Shown: positions 8,594 through 17,937, numbered from the stretch's first letter. The stretch: DNA of 64,000 nucleotides from Achromobacter spanius (GCF_002812705.1 NZ_CP025030.1:2790001-2854000); one strand, 5' to 3'. The notes: generated by a model not told the origin, from the letters alone. Numbers and translations are program-made.

Positions 8594-11500
8594 GTGTTCG
8601 ATACCGTTCTGATTGCCAACCGCGGCGAGATCGCCGTCCGCGCCATCCGCACCCTGAAGCGGCTGGGCATCCGCAGTGTGGCCGTGTATTCCGACCCCGA
8701 CCGCAACGCCGCGCACGTGCGCGAGGCCGATGTGGCCGTGGCCTTGGGCGGAGAAAAAGCCGTCGACAGCTACTTGCGCATGGACCTGCTGCTGGCGGCC
8801 GCGCGCGAGCACGGCGCACAAGCCATCTACCCCGGCTATGGGTTCCTGTCCGAAAGCGCGGAATTCGCCGAAGCCTGCGAAGCGGCGGGCATTGCGTTCG
8901 TGGGCCCCACGCCCTTGCAGATCCGCGAGTTCGGGCTGAAGCACCGTTCCCGCGAACTGGCGGCCGAAGCGGGCGTGCCGATGACGCCGGGCACGGGGCT
9001 CTTGGCCAGCCTGGGTGAAGCGCTGTTGCACGCGGAACGCATCGGCTACCCGGTCATGCTCAAGAGCACGGCGGGCGGCGGCGGCATCGGCTTGTCGCGC
9101 TGCGAGAACGAAGCGGAACTGACCGTGGCGTTCGACAGCGTGCAACGCATGGGCGAACACTTCTTCCGTGATGGCGGTGCGTTCATCGAACGCTATGTGG
9201 ACAACGCGCGCCACGTGGAAGTGCAGATCTTCGGCGATGGCGCGGGCCGCGTGCTGGCGCTGGGCGAACGCGATTGCTCGGTGCAGCGGCGCAATCAGAA
9301 AGTGATCGAGGAAACGCCCGCGCCGCTGCTGCCGGCCGCGACACGCGCGGCCTTGCTGGCGGCGGCCGTGCAGTTGGGCGAGTCGGTGAACTACCGTTCC
9401 GCCGGCACCGTTGAATTCATCTACGACCCGGCCCGCGACAGCTTTTATTTTCTGGAGGTCAACACGCGCTTGCAGGTCGAGCATCCGGTGACGGAGGCCG
9501 TTACGGGCCTGGACCTGGTGGAATGCATGCTGCGCGTGGCCGCGGGCGAAGCGCTGGATATCGCCGCGATGTCGCGCGCGCCGCAGGGTGCATCCATCGA
9601 AGTGCGCCTGTACGCTGAAGACCCGCTGCGCCAGTTCCAGCCGTCGCCGGGCGTGCTGACCGAGGTGTCCTTCCCTGAAGGCGTGCGGGTGGATGGCTGG
9701 GTGGCGACCGGCACCGACGTGCCGGCGTTCTACGACCCCATGCTGGCCAAGCTGATCGTGCACGCGGACACGCGCGATGCGGCCTTGGACAAGCTGGCGG
9801 ACGCCTTGGCGCGCACGCGGCTGCACGGCATTGCCACCAACCTGGATTACCTGCGCCAGATCGTTGCCGACGCACGCTTCCGCGCCGGCAAGCTGTCCAC
9901 GCGCTTCCTGGAAAGCTTCACGTATCGGCCCGCCGCCATTGAAGTGCTGGAGGCCGGCACCTATACCAGCGTGCAGGATTATCCTGGCCGCACCGGCTAC
10001 TGGGACATCGGCGTGCCGCCCTCGGGCCCGATGGACGACTATGCCTTCCGTTTGGCCAACCGCATCGTCGGCAATGCGCCGGACGCGGCCGGCATCGAGG
10101 CCACGCTGATCGGGCCGACCTTGCGCTTTCACGGCGACGCCATCGTGGCGCTGACCGGCGCCGAATGCGCCGCCACGCTGGACGGCGAACCCGTGCCGAT
10201 GTGGCAGCCGATTGCCGTGCGTTCGGGTCAGGTGCTGGCCACCGGCCGCGCGCTGTCGGGCTGCCGCAGCTACCTGGCCGTGCGCAACGGGCTGGACGTG
10301 CCGGTTTACCTGGGCAGCCGCTCGACCTTTGCGCTGGGCCAATTCGGCGGACACGCCGGCCGCACGCTGCGCGTGGGCGACATGCTGCCCTTGGTGCGGC
10401 CCGAGCTGGGCGAGGCGGGTGCTGCCGTGCCCGTGGCAGAGCCGATGCCCGCACCGGCCGAGCTGATTCCCACCTACGGCAACACCTGGGAAATCGGTGT
10501 GCTGTACGGCCCGCACGGCGCGCCGGACTTCTTCCAGCCCGAAGCCATCGACACCTTCTTCGCGGCGGATTGGGAAGTGCATTACAACTCGAACCGCCTG
10601 GGCGTGCGCCTGATCGGCCCCAAGCCCACCTGGGCGCGCGAGAACGGCGGTGAGGCGGGCCTGCACCCGTCCAATATCCACGATTGCGAATACGCCATCG
10701 GCAGCATCAATTTCACGGGCGACAGCCCCGTCATCCTGACGCGCGACGGCCCCAGCCTGGGCGGCTTTGTGTGCCCCGTCACCATCGCGCGCGCCGAACT
10801 GTGGAAGGTGGGCCAGGTGAAGCCGGGCGACCGCATCCGCTTCGTGCGCATGGACTATCCGCAAGCCGTGGCGCTGGAAGCCGCGCAAGACCAAAGCGTG
10901 GCGGCGCTGTCGGCGGTAGCGCCTACGGCAACGGCGCCATCGCCCGTGCCCGCCACGGTGTCCGAAACCATCGTCGCCGCCTTGCCGGCCGAGGGCTCGC
11001 GCCCGTCGGTGTCGTACCGCCAGGCGGGCGACGGCTACCTGCTGCTGGAATACGGCGACAACGTGCTGGACCTGGCGCTGCGCATGCGCATTCACTTGCT
11101 GATGGAGGCGTTGAACGCCGACCCGATCGCGGGCGTGCAGGAATTGTCGCCGGGCGTGCGCTCGTTGCAGATCCGCTATGACAGCCGCCAGATTCTGCAA
11201 GGCGCGTTGATCGAACGCTTGTTGAAGATCGAGGCCGGCCTGGCCGACGTGGCCACGCTGAAGGTGCCCACGCGCGTGGTCTACCTGCCCATGGCCTTCG
11301 AGGATTCGGCCACGCTGGGCGCGGTGCAGCGCTATCAGGAAACCGTGCGCGCCAACGCGCCCTGGCTGCCGAACAATGTGGACTTCATCCAGCGTATCAA
11401 CGGGCTGGCCAGCCGCAACGACGTGCGCGACATTGTGTTCGACGCCAGCTATCTGATCATGGGCTTGGGCGACGTGTATCTGGGCGCGCCTTGCGCGGTG

Positions 11501-12238
11501 CCGATCGATCCGCGCCATCGCCTGCTGACGTCCAAGTACAACCCGGCGCGCACGTTCACGGCGGAAGGCACGGTGGGCATCGGCGGCGTGTACATGTGCA
11601 TCTACGGCATGGATTCGCCGGGCGGGTATCAGTTGGTCGGCCGCACCTTGCCCATCTGGAACAAGTTCTTGAAGAATCCGGTGTTCCAGGATGGCAAGCC
11701 GTGGCTGTTGCGCTTCTTTGATCAGGTGCGCTTCTACCCGGTTACCGAGGCCGAGCTGGACGTGCTGCGCGAAGACTTCCGCGAAGGGCGCGCGACGGTG
11801 CGCATTGAAGAAGAAGTGTTTGACTTCGCCGCGCACCAGCGCTTCCTGGCCGAGCAGGCGGACAGCATTGCCGTGTTCCAGACGCGCCAGAAAAGCGCCT
11901 TCGACGCCGAAGTGGCGTTGTGGAAGAGCGAAGACGTGGCGGTGGAGCAAGAGGCGCCGGCTCAAGAGGCCGAGGCCGATACGGCGCTGCGCGAGGGCGA
12001 ACGCCTGGTCAGCGCGGATATGTGCGGCAACATCTGGAAGATTCCGGTCCAGGTGGGGCAGAGCGTATCGGCGGGCGACACGCTGGTGGTGGTCGAGGCC
12101 ATGAAGATGGAGCTGTCGGTGATTGCGCCCGCGTCGGGCACGGTCACGGCGATTCGCTGTGTGCCGGGCAAGCCGGTGAACGCGGGCGACCCCTTGGTGG
12201 TGCTGGCGGAAGACGCCACCTGCACCGTGGCGGGATGA
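8594..12238 (+). CDS. Urea carboxylase (biotin-dependent)
   Basis: This 1214-residue multidomain enzyme converts urea, bicarbonate and ATP to allophanate. Domains in order are biotin carboxylase (about 1-450), KipA/AHS2-like (about 460-770), KipI/AHS1-like (about 800-1010) and a C-terminal biotinyl domain. The biotin domain has EAMKMEL, with Lys1171 as the biotinylated residue. It begins with GTG. With the upstream hydrolase it forms a split urea amidolyase, a nickel-free alternative to urease. The stop overlaps the start of the GntR gene, so regulator and enzymes are probably one transcript. Confidence 0.94.
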   Translation: MFDTVLIANRGEIAVRAIRTLKRLGIRSVAVYSDPDRNAAHVREADVAVALGGEKAVDSYLRMDLLLAAAREHGAQAIYPGYGFLSESAEFAEACEAAGIAFVGPTPLQIREFGLKHRSRELAAEAGVPMTPGTGLLASLGEALLHAERIGYPVMLKSTAGGGGIGLSRCENEAELTVAFDSVQRMGEHFFRDGGAFIERYVDNARHVEVQIFGDGAGRVLALGERDCSVQRRNQKVIEETPAPLLPAATRAALLAAAVQLGESVNYRSAGTVEFIYDPARDSFYFLEVNTRLQVEHPVTEAVTGLDLVECMLRVAAGEALDIAAMSRAPQGASIEVRLYAEDPLRQFQPSPGVLTEVSFPEGVRVDGWVATGTDVPAFYDPMLAKLIVHADTRDAALDKLADALARTRLHGIATNLDYLRQIVADARFRAGKLSTRFLESFTYRPAAIEVLEAGTYTSVQDYPGRTGYWDIGVPPSGPMDDYAFRLANRIVGNAPDAAGIEATLIGPTLRFHGDAIVALTGAECAATLDGEPVPMWQPIAVRSGQVLATGRALSGCRSYLAVRNGLDVPVYLGSRSTFALGQFGGHAGRTLRVGDMLPLVRPELGEAGAAVPVAEPMPAPAELIPTYGNTWEIGVLYGPHGAPDFFQPEAIDTFFAADWEVHYNSNRLGVRLIGPKPTWARENGGEAGLHPSNIHDCEYAIGSINFTGDSPVILTRDGPSLGGFVCPVTIARAELWKVGQVKPGDRIRFVRMDYPQAVALEAAQDQSVAALSAVAPTATAPSPVPATVSETIVAALPAEGSRPSVSYRQAGDGYLLLEYGDNVLDLALRMRIHLLMEALNADPIAGVQELSPGVRSLQIRYDSRQILQGALIERLLKIEAGLADVATLKVPTRVVYLPMAFEDSATLGAVQRYQETVRANAPWLPNNVDFIQRINGLASRNDVRDIVFDASYLIMGLGDVYLGAPCAVPIDPRHRLLTSKYNPARTFTAEGTVGIGGVYMCIYGMDSPGGYQLVGRTLPIWNKFLKNPVFQDGKPWLLRFFDQVRFYPVTEAELDVLREDFREGRATVRIEEEVFDFAAHQRFLAEQADSIAVFQTRQKSAFDAEVALWKSEDVAVEQEAPAQEAEADTALREGERLVSADMCGNIWKIPVQVGQSVSAGDTLVVVEAMKMELSVIAPASGTVTAIRCVPGKPVNAGDPLVVLAEDATCTVAG

Positions 12239-12963
12239 TGCGCCTGGAATCCGTCCAGGTCAGCCCGGCGATCCGACAGGCGCCGGCGCTGGCCGGGTCA
12301 CTGGCTGACCAGGCGTATCAGCGCATCAAGGACGATTTGTTCGATTTCCGGATGCTGCCGGGTGAACGCTTTACCGAGGCGGATCTGGTGGCGCGGCTGG
12401 GTGTCAGCCGCACACCGGTGCGGCTGGGCCTGGCCCGCCTGGAGCGCGAGGGCTTCGTGCTGGCCAGCCCACGCAGCGGCTGGCAGGTGCGGCCTTTTGA
12501 TTTTGAACGCTTCGAAGCGCTATACGACGTGCGGGTGGTGCTGGAACAGGCGGCGGTGGACAAGCTGTGCACGCGCGAGCAGATGGACGAATCCGGCATT
12601 CTGGGTGCGCTGAAGGACGTGTGGCTGGTGCCTCCGCCTCAGCGGATTCTGGACGGGCGGCTGGTGGCGCAGTTGGATGAGGCGTTCCATTGTTCATTGG
12701 TGGCGGCGGCCGGGAATCCGGAGATGGCGCAGATACACCGGGACGTGACGGAGAAGATTCGTATTGTGCGACGGCTGGATTTCACGAAGGATTTCCGGGT
12801 GGATGCGACGTATGACGAGCATGCAGCGATTTTGCGGGCCGTGCTGGCACGGCGCGGGGATGAGGCGGCAAGGATGCTGAAGTCGCATATTGAGATGAGC
12901 AAGGCGGAAGTAAGGAAGATCACGCTGCATATGCTGCATGAGGCAAGGGAAGGGGGGCGGTGA
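12235..12963 (+). CDS. GntR-family regulator (FCD subfamily) of urea amidolysis
   Basis: This is a 242-residue repressor-type protein. The winged-helix GntR domain (about residues 22-85) contains ADLVARLGVSRTPVRLGLARLEREG. An all-helical FCD ligand domain follows, with spaced acidic and His residues that could bind a metal or small ligand. The start ATGATG at 12235/12238 overlaps the urea carboxylase stop. FCD members commonly bind TTGTATACAA-type palindromes, and one lies at 6677-6688. Urea or allophanate as inducer is inference. Confidence 0.85.
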   Translation: MMRLESVQVSPAIRQAPALAGSLADQAYQRIKDDLFDFRMLPGERFTEADLVARLGVSRTPVRLGLARLEREGFVLASPRSGWQVRPFDFERFEALYDVRVVLEQAAVDKLCTREQMDESGILGALKDVWLVPPPQRILDGRLVAQLDEAFHCSLVAAAGNPEMAQIHRDVTEKIRIVRRLDFTKDFRVDATYDEHAAILRAVLARRGDEAARMLKSHIEMSKAEVRKITLHMLHEAREGGR

Positions 12964-13302
12964 GGGGGGATGCATCCATCCCGATGCGCGGTTGCTTGAT
13001 GGGTTGCGCGCGATTGGCGGTGGAGTCCTTGCGGAGATGATTTCGCGCTTCACCCATCCTACGGGGCGGCGGTTTGATGGGTTACGCGCGATGGGGGGTG
13101 GGGATTTTGCGGCGGGGTTTTCGCGCTTCACCCATCCTACGATGCGGTGCCGGGAATGTAGGATGGGTGAAGCGCGGGAATGTCTTTTGAAAAACACTGG
13201 TGTTGATCGCGCGTAACCCATCGGACGGTGCTCGCGAAGAAACCCATCGGGCGGGGGTGTCCGCGGCGTCATCCATCGGCGGGGCTCGCGCCGTAACGGG
13301 AT
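12964..13302. repeat. Gene-free region with three REP-like hairpins
   Basis: This stretch has no gene. It holds two direct copies (12998-13063, 13076-13142) and one inverted copy (13158-13222) of a 65-67-nt element. The element opens with GATGGGTTGCGCGCGAT and closes with CGCGCTTCACCCATCCTACG. The two ends pair with each other, so each copy can fold into a hairpin, while the inner part varies. The same element occurs four times near the RAYT gene at 20978-21351. Beyond 13222 there are three weaker CCATCGG-led repeats up to the IS border. Confidence 0.75.
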
Positions 13303-13330
13303 GGACCTATCCGTGATTTTGTGTGCGAGG
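13303..13330 (+). repeat. IS256 left terminal inverted repeat
   Basis: The 28-bp left end starts GGACCTATCCGTGATTTT. It mirrors 14645-14672 with 5 mismatches and is preceded by the target-site copy AACGGGAT. Confidence 0.93.
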
Positions 13331-13352
13331 CATATCATGAGGACTAAAGACC

Positions 13353-14630
13353 ATGGATATGCCGATGAAGAAGAGACGCACAGCAGCTGCTCAGGCAGCG
13401 GCCCGCGGGCCGCTGCCTGAAGTGCCGGCCGAGTTGCTGGATCATCTGGTCAAGGGACCGATGACGCCCAGCGAGGTTCAAGACCTGTTCCTGTCGTTCC
13501 AGAAGGCCGTGATCGAGCGGACGATGGCCGCAGAGATGAATTTGCATCTGGGATATCGGCCAGGCGAGGACAAGCCCGAAGGCCAGGCCAACGAGCGCAA
13601 CGGCGCCAGTGGCAAGACGGTGCTGACCGAGCATGGCCCGGTGCGCGTGGAACTGCCGCGCGACCGGGACGGCTCCTTCGCGCCGATCCTGATCCCCAAG
13701 CACGAGCGGCGCTTCACCGGGTTCGATGACCGGATCATTGCCATGTACGCCCGGGGCATGAGCGTGCGCGAGATCCAGGCGTTCCTGGCCGAGAGCTACG
13801 GCACCGAGGTCTCGCCTGACTTCATCAGCTCGGTCACCGACGAGGTCATGACCGAAACCATCGCCTGGCAGAACCGGCCACTGGAGGCGATGTACCCGGT
13901 GGTGTTCTTCGATGCGTTGCGGGTCAAGATCCGTGACGACGGCGGGGTCAGCAACAAGGCGGTGTATCTGGCGCTGGGCGTGCAGGCCGACGGCCAGCGC
14001 GACGTGCTGGGCCTATGGGTTGAGCAGACCGAAGGGGCCAAGTTCTGGCTCAAGGTCTTCAATGACCTGAAGACCCGTGGCTGCCAGGACATCCTGATCG
14101 CGGTCGTCGACGGCCTGAAGGGCCTGGCCGATGCTATTGGCGCAGCCTTCCCGCGCACGACGGTACAGACCTGCATCGTGCATCTGATCCGCAACAGCCT
14201 GGATTACGCGGGATGGAAAGACCGCAAGGCAGTGGCCGCTGCCCTGCGTCCGATCTACGCTGCCGCCAGCGAACAAGCGGCCGAGCAGGCGCTGCAAACG
14301 TTCGCCGATGGACCCTGGGGGATCAAGTACCCAACGATCGTCCAGGCCTGGCAGCGGGCCTGGGAGAACGTCACGCCGTTCTTCGTCTTTCCGCCAGACA
14401 TCAGACGCGTGATTTACACCACAAACGCCATTGAAAGTTTGAACATGCAGTTGCGCAAGATCATCAAGACGCGGGGGCACTTCCCCAACGATGAGGCCGC
14501 CATCAAGCTCCTATGGCTGGCGCTACGCAATGTGCTGGCCAAGTCCGTCAGGGCGACCTTCGACTGGAAAGCCGCCATGAACCAGTTTGCTATCCTGTTC
14601 GGTGAACGGTTTACTGCGGTGCGGGGATAA
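13353..14630 (+). CDS. IS256-family transposase
   Basis: This 425-residue mutator-type transposase has its catalytic triad visible as Asp187 (FFDALRVK), Asp253 (VVDGLKG) and Glu361 (TNAIESLN). The Cys/His pair CIVHLIRNS of the family is also present. Length and spacing are usual and there is no frameshift, so it should be active. ATG 13353 is preceded by GAGG. A second ATG four codons in (13365) is an alternative start. Confidence 0.95.
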   Translation: MDMPMKKRRTAAAQAAARGPLPEVPAELLDHLVKGPMTPSEVQDLFLSFQKAVIERTMAAEMNLHLGYRPGEDKPEGQANERNGASGKTVLTEHGPVRVELPRDRDGSFAPILIPKHERRFTGFDDRIIAMYARGMSVREIQAFLAESYGTEVSPDFISSVTDEVMTETIAWQNRPLEAMYPVVFFDALRVKIRDDGGVSNKAVYLALGVQADGQRDVLGLWVEQTEGAKFWLKVFNDLKTRGCQDILIAVVDGLKGLADAIGAAFPRTTVQTCIVHLIRNSLDYAGWKDRKAVAAALRPIYAAASEQAAEQALQTFADGPWGIKYPTIVQAWQRAWENVTPFFVFPPDIRRVIYTTNAIESLNMQLRKIIKTRGHFPNDEAAIKLLWLALRNVLAKSVRATFDWKAAMNQFAILFGERFTAVRG

Positions 14631-14644
14631 CAACTTTTAAAACG

Positions 14645-14672
14645 CCTCGCCCACAAAAATACGGACAGGCCC
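14645..14672 (-). repeat. IS256 right terminal inverted repeat
   Basis: The 28-bp right end begins 14 nt after the transposase stop. Read on the minus strand it starts GGGCCTGTCCGTATTTTT. It is followed by the target-site copy AACGGGAT at 14673-14680. Confidence 0.93.
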
Positions 14673-14691
14673 AACGGGATCGGCTCCGCCA

Positions 14692-15507
14692 CTACCCCTG
14701 CAACTGCCTATAAACCTCTTGCGATACGCGTTGCAGCTCATCCCGGCTGACGGCGCCGGACAGGGCGTAGCCGAACTGGCCTTCCACCCAATAGAACACC
14801 CGCACCGACCCTTCCTGCGTGAACTGGAACGCGGTCTGCCCGCCCGCGGCTTCGCGGGTGACGTACAACGTCAGCCTTTGGCCGTCCGCCCCGCCGTACA
14901 TGAATTGGGCCACCGGGCCAGAACCGCCGGGCAGCAAGCGGCCGCCCACCAGTTCATATCCTGCTTGCGATAGCGATGGCGCCCGTACCGGTGCGCCCAT
15001 GCGCTTGGTCAACCACGTGACCAAACCCTTTTCATTGTCGGCGCTGACTTCCACCGGGCGGCCCATGTCGGGGGCATACACCGCATGCGCGATGGCGGCG
15101 CGTTGGGCGTAACCGCCCGCCGCGCGGTCCGGGCCGGCGGTGGCCAGCACGGTTTGCAGATGGCGCGCATCCATCGCGCCGCGTACCGTCCACGCCGCGC
15201 CCGCGCTGACTGCCGCGATCGCTACGCCGGCCGCCAATGCACGCCACGGCAACTGCCGTGTCGGCGCCTTCAGAGGCAGCCGCAAGGGCAAGGGCTCGTC
15301 CAGCACCGGATCCAGCAGCGCATGCAGCGCGCGGCGTTGCGCCTGCCAGTCCGCCACGCGGGTCTGATCCTGCGGATGCGAGGCCAGGAAGGCGTCGACC
15401 TCGGCATGGCGGGCAGGGGCCAACTGGCCGTCCGCATAGGCATGCAGATCGGCTTCGGTGATGGGACTGCCCGAGCTGGGCACCGGATGGAGGGATTTTT
15501 CGTTCAT
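14692..15507 (-). CDS. Anti-sigma factor (transmembrane, RskA-like)
   Basis: This 271-residue protein has a cytosolic N-terminal zinc-finger-like helix region (ADLHAYADGQLAPARHAEVDAFLASHP). One membrane segment lies near residues 88-108 (ALAAGVAIAAVSAGAAW), followed by an extracytoplasmic domain of about 160 residues. It starts 1 nt after the ECF sigma gene, the standard arrangement for a sigma/anti-sigma pair in which the anti-sigma factor holds the sigma factor at the membrane. The IS element ends 19 nt past its stop codon. Confidence 0.85.
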   Translation of the reverse strand: MNEKSLHPVPSSGSPITEADLHAYADGQLAPARHAEVDAFLASHPQDQTRVADWQAQRRALHALLDPVLDEPLPLRLPLKAPTRQLPWRALAAGVAIAAVSAGAAWTVRGAMDARHLQTVLATAGPDRAAGGYAQRAAIAHAVYAPDMGRPVEVSADNEKGLVTWLTKRMGAPVRAPSLSQAGYELVGGRLLPGGSGPVAQFMYGGADGQRLTLYVTREAAGGQTAFQFTQEGSVRVFYWVEGQFGYALSGAVSRDELQRVSQEVYRQLQG

Positions 15508-15508
15508 G

Positions 15509-16021
15509 TCATTTCACGCGATGCAAGCGGCTGACCGAATCGTGTCCGCGCATCAGCGCAGCCAACTTCTCACGGGCGCGCGACAGCCGGGACATGACCG
15601 TGCCGATGGGCACGTCCAGCACGCGCGCGGTGTCCTGGTAGGACAGGTCTTCCACGCAGATCAGCAACAGCACTTCCCGCTGCTCGGGAGGCAGGGCTTG
15701 CAGGCAGCGGTCCAGGTCGCGCACCTCCAACTGGTCGGTCTGCGTGGCGCGCACCGGCAGGTCGGGCAGGTCGCCCGGGGCGGTCTGATCCGCCCGCCGG
15801 TTGTTGGCGCGCACGCCGTCGATGAAATGGTTGTGCATGATGCCGAACATCCAGGCCCGCAGCTCGCCGCGTTTTTGCCATCGCGAATAGCGGCTCCAGG
15901 CGCGCTCCAACGTGTCCTGAACCAGGTCATCGGCCCGATGCGGGTCGCCCGTCAGCCCGCGGGCGTATCGCCGCAGGCTGGGGATGCAGGCCAGGATCAG
16001 GGCCTCGTCGTCGGCGCGCAT
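15509..16021 (-). CDS. ECF RNA polymerase sigma factor
   Basis: This 170-residue protein has sigma region 2 (DLVQDTLERAWSRYSRWQ, then WMFGIMHNHFID) and region 4 (ALPPEQREVLLLICVEDLSYQDTARVLDVPIGTVMSRLSRAREKL). It lacks regions 1 and 3, as ECF factors do. I place the start at 16021, which begins MRADDEALILACIP. The open frame continues upstream only as a shadow of the preceding gene. It lies between the COG4315 gene (26 nt upstream) and its anti-sigma gene. Confidence 0.88.
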   Translation of the reverse strand: MRADDEALILACIPSLRRYARGLTGDPHRADDLVQDTLERAWSRYSRWQKRGELRAWMFGIMHNHFIDGVRANNRRADQTAPGDLPDLPVRATQTDQLEVRDLDRCLQALPPEQREVLLLICVEDLSYQDTARVLDVPIGTVMSRLSRAREKLAALMRGHDSVSRLHRVK

Positions 16022-16047
16022 GGCAGCCAGACAGGAGCCGTCGCGGA

Positions 16048-16416
16048 TCAGGGCTTGATGACGTGCCAGACTTCCTTGAAGTTGTCGCCCGTCTTGTCGC
16101 CCGGCTTGGTGTCCTTCACGTACAGGTACACGGGCTTGCCTTTGTGGGCCCATTGCTTGGAGCCGTCGTCGCGGGTGATGACGGTCATGTCGCCCATGGG
16201 CTTGGCGTCGGCGGGGGCGGCGACGGGCGGCCAGACCTTGGCGCACCCGTCGTTGCAGGCGCTTTTGCCCGCGGCGTCTTTGTCGAAGGTGTAGAGCGTC
16301 ATGCCCGCGCTGTTGACCAGGATGCCGTCTTGCGTTTTGACGGCTTGGGCGTGGGCGCCGACCGAGAACAGGGCGGCGGAGCCAAGAACCAGGGCGGCGG
16401 CGATATGTGTGCGCAT
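16048..16416 (-). CDS. Secreted COG4315-family protein
   Basis: This 122-residue protein has a clear signal peptide (cleavage after VGAHA, near residue 23) and two copies of the COG4315 repeat. The repeats are GMTLYTFDKDAAGKSACNDGCAKVWPP and GKPVYLYVKDTKPGDKTGD. The family has unknown function and is often found with ECF sigma/anti-sigma genes, as here. There is no lipobox Cys, so it is likely periplasmic rather than lipid-anchored. It is probably the first gene of the sigma operon. Confidence 0.85.
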   Translation of the reverse strand: MRTHIAAALVLGSAALFSVGAHAQAVKTQDGILVNSAGMTLYTFDKDAAGKSACNDGCAKVWPPVAAPADAKPMGDMTVITRDDGSKQWAHKGKPVYLYVKDTKPGDKTGDNFKEVWHVIKP

Positions 16417-16514
16417 GTTGAGCCTCGTACGTAGATGGGGAAAGGGATGACTGCCCGCTACAGACGCCGGCCATGGCGGGAATATTCCCGCAAGCCCAAA
16501 ATATTCTGCAACGC

Positions 16515-16991
16515 TCAGCCGACCGGCCGGACGGCGCCGGGTTCGTAACGCATTTCAAACTCCAGGTCGGTCTCCTTGACGGGGATGAAACCCAGGGCCG
16601 CATAGAGCCGCTGGGCGGGGTTGCCTTTCAGCACACTCAGCGTGACGGGCGCGCCTTCCGCGTCCGCCCGGTCCAGCACGGGCTCGATCAGGCGGCGGCC
16701 CAGGCCCATGCCCTGGAAATCCGGCGCGATCTGAATCTGCACGATGCGCCATCCGTCCGTATCGCGGTAATGCTTGAACAGGCCGGCGGGGCGGCCATCC
16801 ACCCAGACAATTTGCGCGTCGTCGAAGTGGTACTGGATGCGGGCCAGATGATGCGCGTCCGTTGCGGGCGCGCCGGCGCGTTCCATATGTTCCTGCATGG
16901 TGGCTTTGCGCAGCGCCAGCAGAAAGGGCACGTCTTCTTCGGTGGCGGGTTGCAGCGCCAGGGAATGATCCGGGGTGGCGTTAGACATCAT
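16515..16991 (-). CDS. GNAT-family N-acetyltransferase
   Basis: This is a 158-residue acetyltransferase. The acetyl-CoA loop is visible as IAPDFQGMGLGRRLIEPVL (about residues 88-106), with the downstream LYAALGFIPVKETDLEFEM of the fold. The substrate cannot be read from the sequence. It lies 4 nt downstream of a LysR gene on the same strand and may be co-transcribed with it. Confidence 0.85.
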   Translation of the reverse strand: MMSNATPDHSLALQPATEEDVPFLLALRKATMQEHMERAGAPATDAHHLARIQYHFDDAQIVWVDGRPAGLFKHYRDTDGWRIVQIQIAPDFQGMGLGRRLIEPVLDRADAEGAPVTLSVLKGNPAQRLYAALGFIPVKETDLEFEMRYEPGAVRPVG

Positions 16992-16995
16992 GAAA

Positions 16996-17937
16996 TTAGG
17001 GTTTCGAAATGGGTTCTGCAGACGGCGTTTTGCGTTTGGCTGTCTTGCCGGCCTGATGGATCAAGTTATAAAGCTGTTGCGCGGCGGGCGCCAGGGGGCG
17101 GCCGCGCCGGGCGATCAAGCCCAGCGTGCGCGTGACGCGCGGGTGTTCCAGCTTGACGCTCGTCAGCGTGGCATGCCCCGCCAGCGGCATGGCCAACTGC
17201 GGCACGGCGGCCACGCCCAGGCCCGCTTCCACCAGACCCAGCAAGGTCATCACGTGGCTGACCTCAAACGCGCTGACGGTACGCTTGCCGCTCTTTGCCA
17301 GCGCATCGTCAATCAACAGGCGGTTGCCGCTTTCCTTGGCTACCGTCATGAAGCGTTCCTGCGACAGCGCTTCCCAGGACACGCTGCGGCGGCCGGCCAG
17401 CGGGTGGTCGCGCCGCACCGCCAAGACGAAGTCTTCACGCAGCACCGCCTTGAAATCCACATCCGGTTCCTGGGTGCCGAAAAAACTGATGCCGAAATCA
17501 GCGCGACCCGTCACCACGCTGTTGAGCACCGTGTTGGCGGTTTCGTCGATGATGCGCACGCGGATGCGCGGGAAGCGCTCGGTGTAATCGCGGATGACAG
17601 ACGGCAGGAAGTAATAGGCCACGGAGGGCACACAGGCCACCGTCACCAGTCCACCGCGCTGCGCGGCCAGGTCGCCGATGCTGAGCACGGCGCTTTCCAG
17701 TTCGTCGATGGCGCTGCGCGCGCGCTCCAGGAATACGCGGCCCACCTGCGTCAAGGCCACGCGCCGTGTAGTGCGTTCCAGCAAGCGCGCGCCCAGGATG
17801 CTTTCCAGCTTGTCGATGCGGCGGCTGAGCGCGGGCTGTGACAAATGCAGGTCTTCAGCGGCGGCGCGAAAGCTGGCGCGTTCGGCTACCGCGACGAAGG
17901 CCTGCAATTCCTGCAAATCGAAATTGATGCGTGCCAT
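16996..17937 (-). CDS. LysR-type regulator, divergent from the PrpF-like gene
   Basis: This 313-residue regulator has an N-terminal winged helix (LQELQAFVAVAERASFRAAAEDLHLSQPALSRRIDKLE) and a PBP2 effector domain from about residue 90. It is divergent from the PrpF/GalD-like gene with a 52-nt gap, so it probably controls that gene and the Bug gene after it. The effector is unknown, but an aromatic-ring cleavage product such as oxalomesaconate would suit the neighbours. Confidence 0.88.
   Translation of the reverse strand: MARINFDLQELQAFVAVAERASFRAAAEDLHLSQPALSRRIDKLESILGARLLERTTRRVALTQVGRVFLERARSAIDELESAVLSIGDLAAQRGGLVTVACVPSVAYYFLPSVIRDYTERFPRIRVRIIDETANTVLNSVVTGRADFGISFFGTQEPDVDFKAVLREDFVLAVRRDHPLAGRRSVSWEALSQERFMTVAKESGNRLLIDDALAKSGKRTVSAFEVSHVMTLLGLVEAGLGVAAVPQLAMPLAGHATLTSVKLEHPRVTRTLGLIARRGRPLAPAAQQLYNLIHQAGKTAKRKTPSAEPISKP

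Larger units (their letters stand above)
13303..14672 (+). mobile_element. Complete IS256-family insertion sequence
   Basis: The 1370-bp element is bounded by 28-bp imperfect inverted repeats (13303-13330 and 14645-14672) that agree at 23 of 28 positions. It is flanked by identical 8-bp direct repeats AACGGGAT at 13295-13302 and 14673-14680, the target duplication expected for IS256. The single transposase frame is intact. It sits between a REP cluster and the end of the anti-sigma gene, without cutting either gene. Matching direct repeats suggest recent insertion. Confidence 0.95.

Noticed and set aside
8564..11965. An 1133-codon minus-strand open frame opposite urea carboxylase
   Set aside because: Composition and lack of motifs show it to be the antisense shadow of the carboxylase.
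13303..14672. IS element disrupting the anti-sigma gene
   Set aside because: The anti-sigma stop codon (14692) lies 11 nt beyond the target-site copy, so the frame is complete. Only the downstream region was interrupted.
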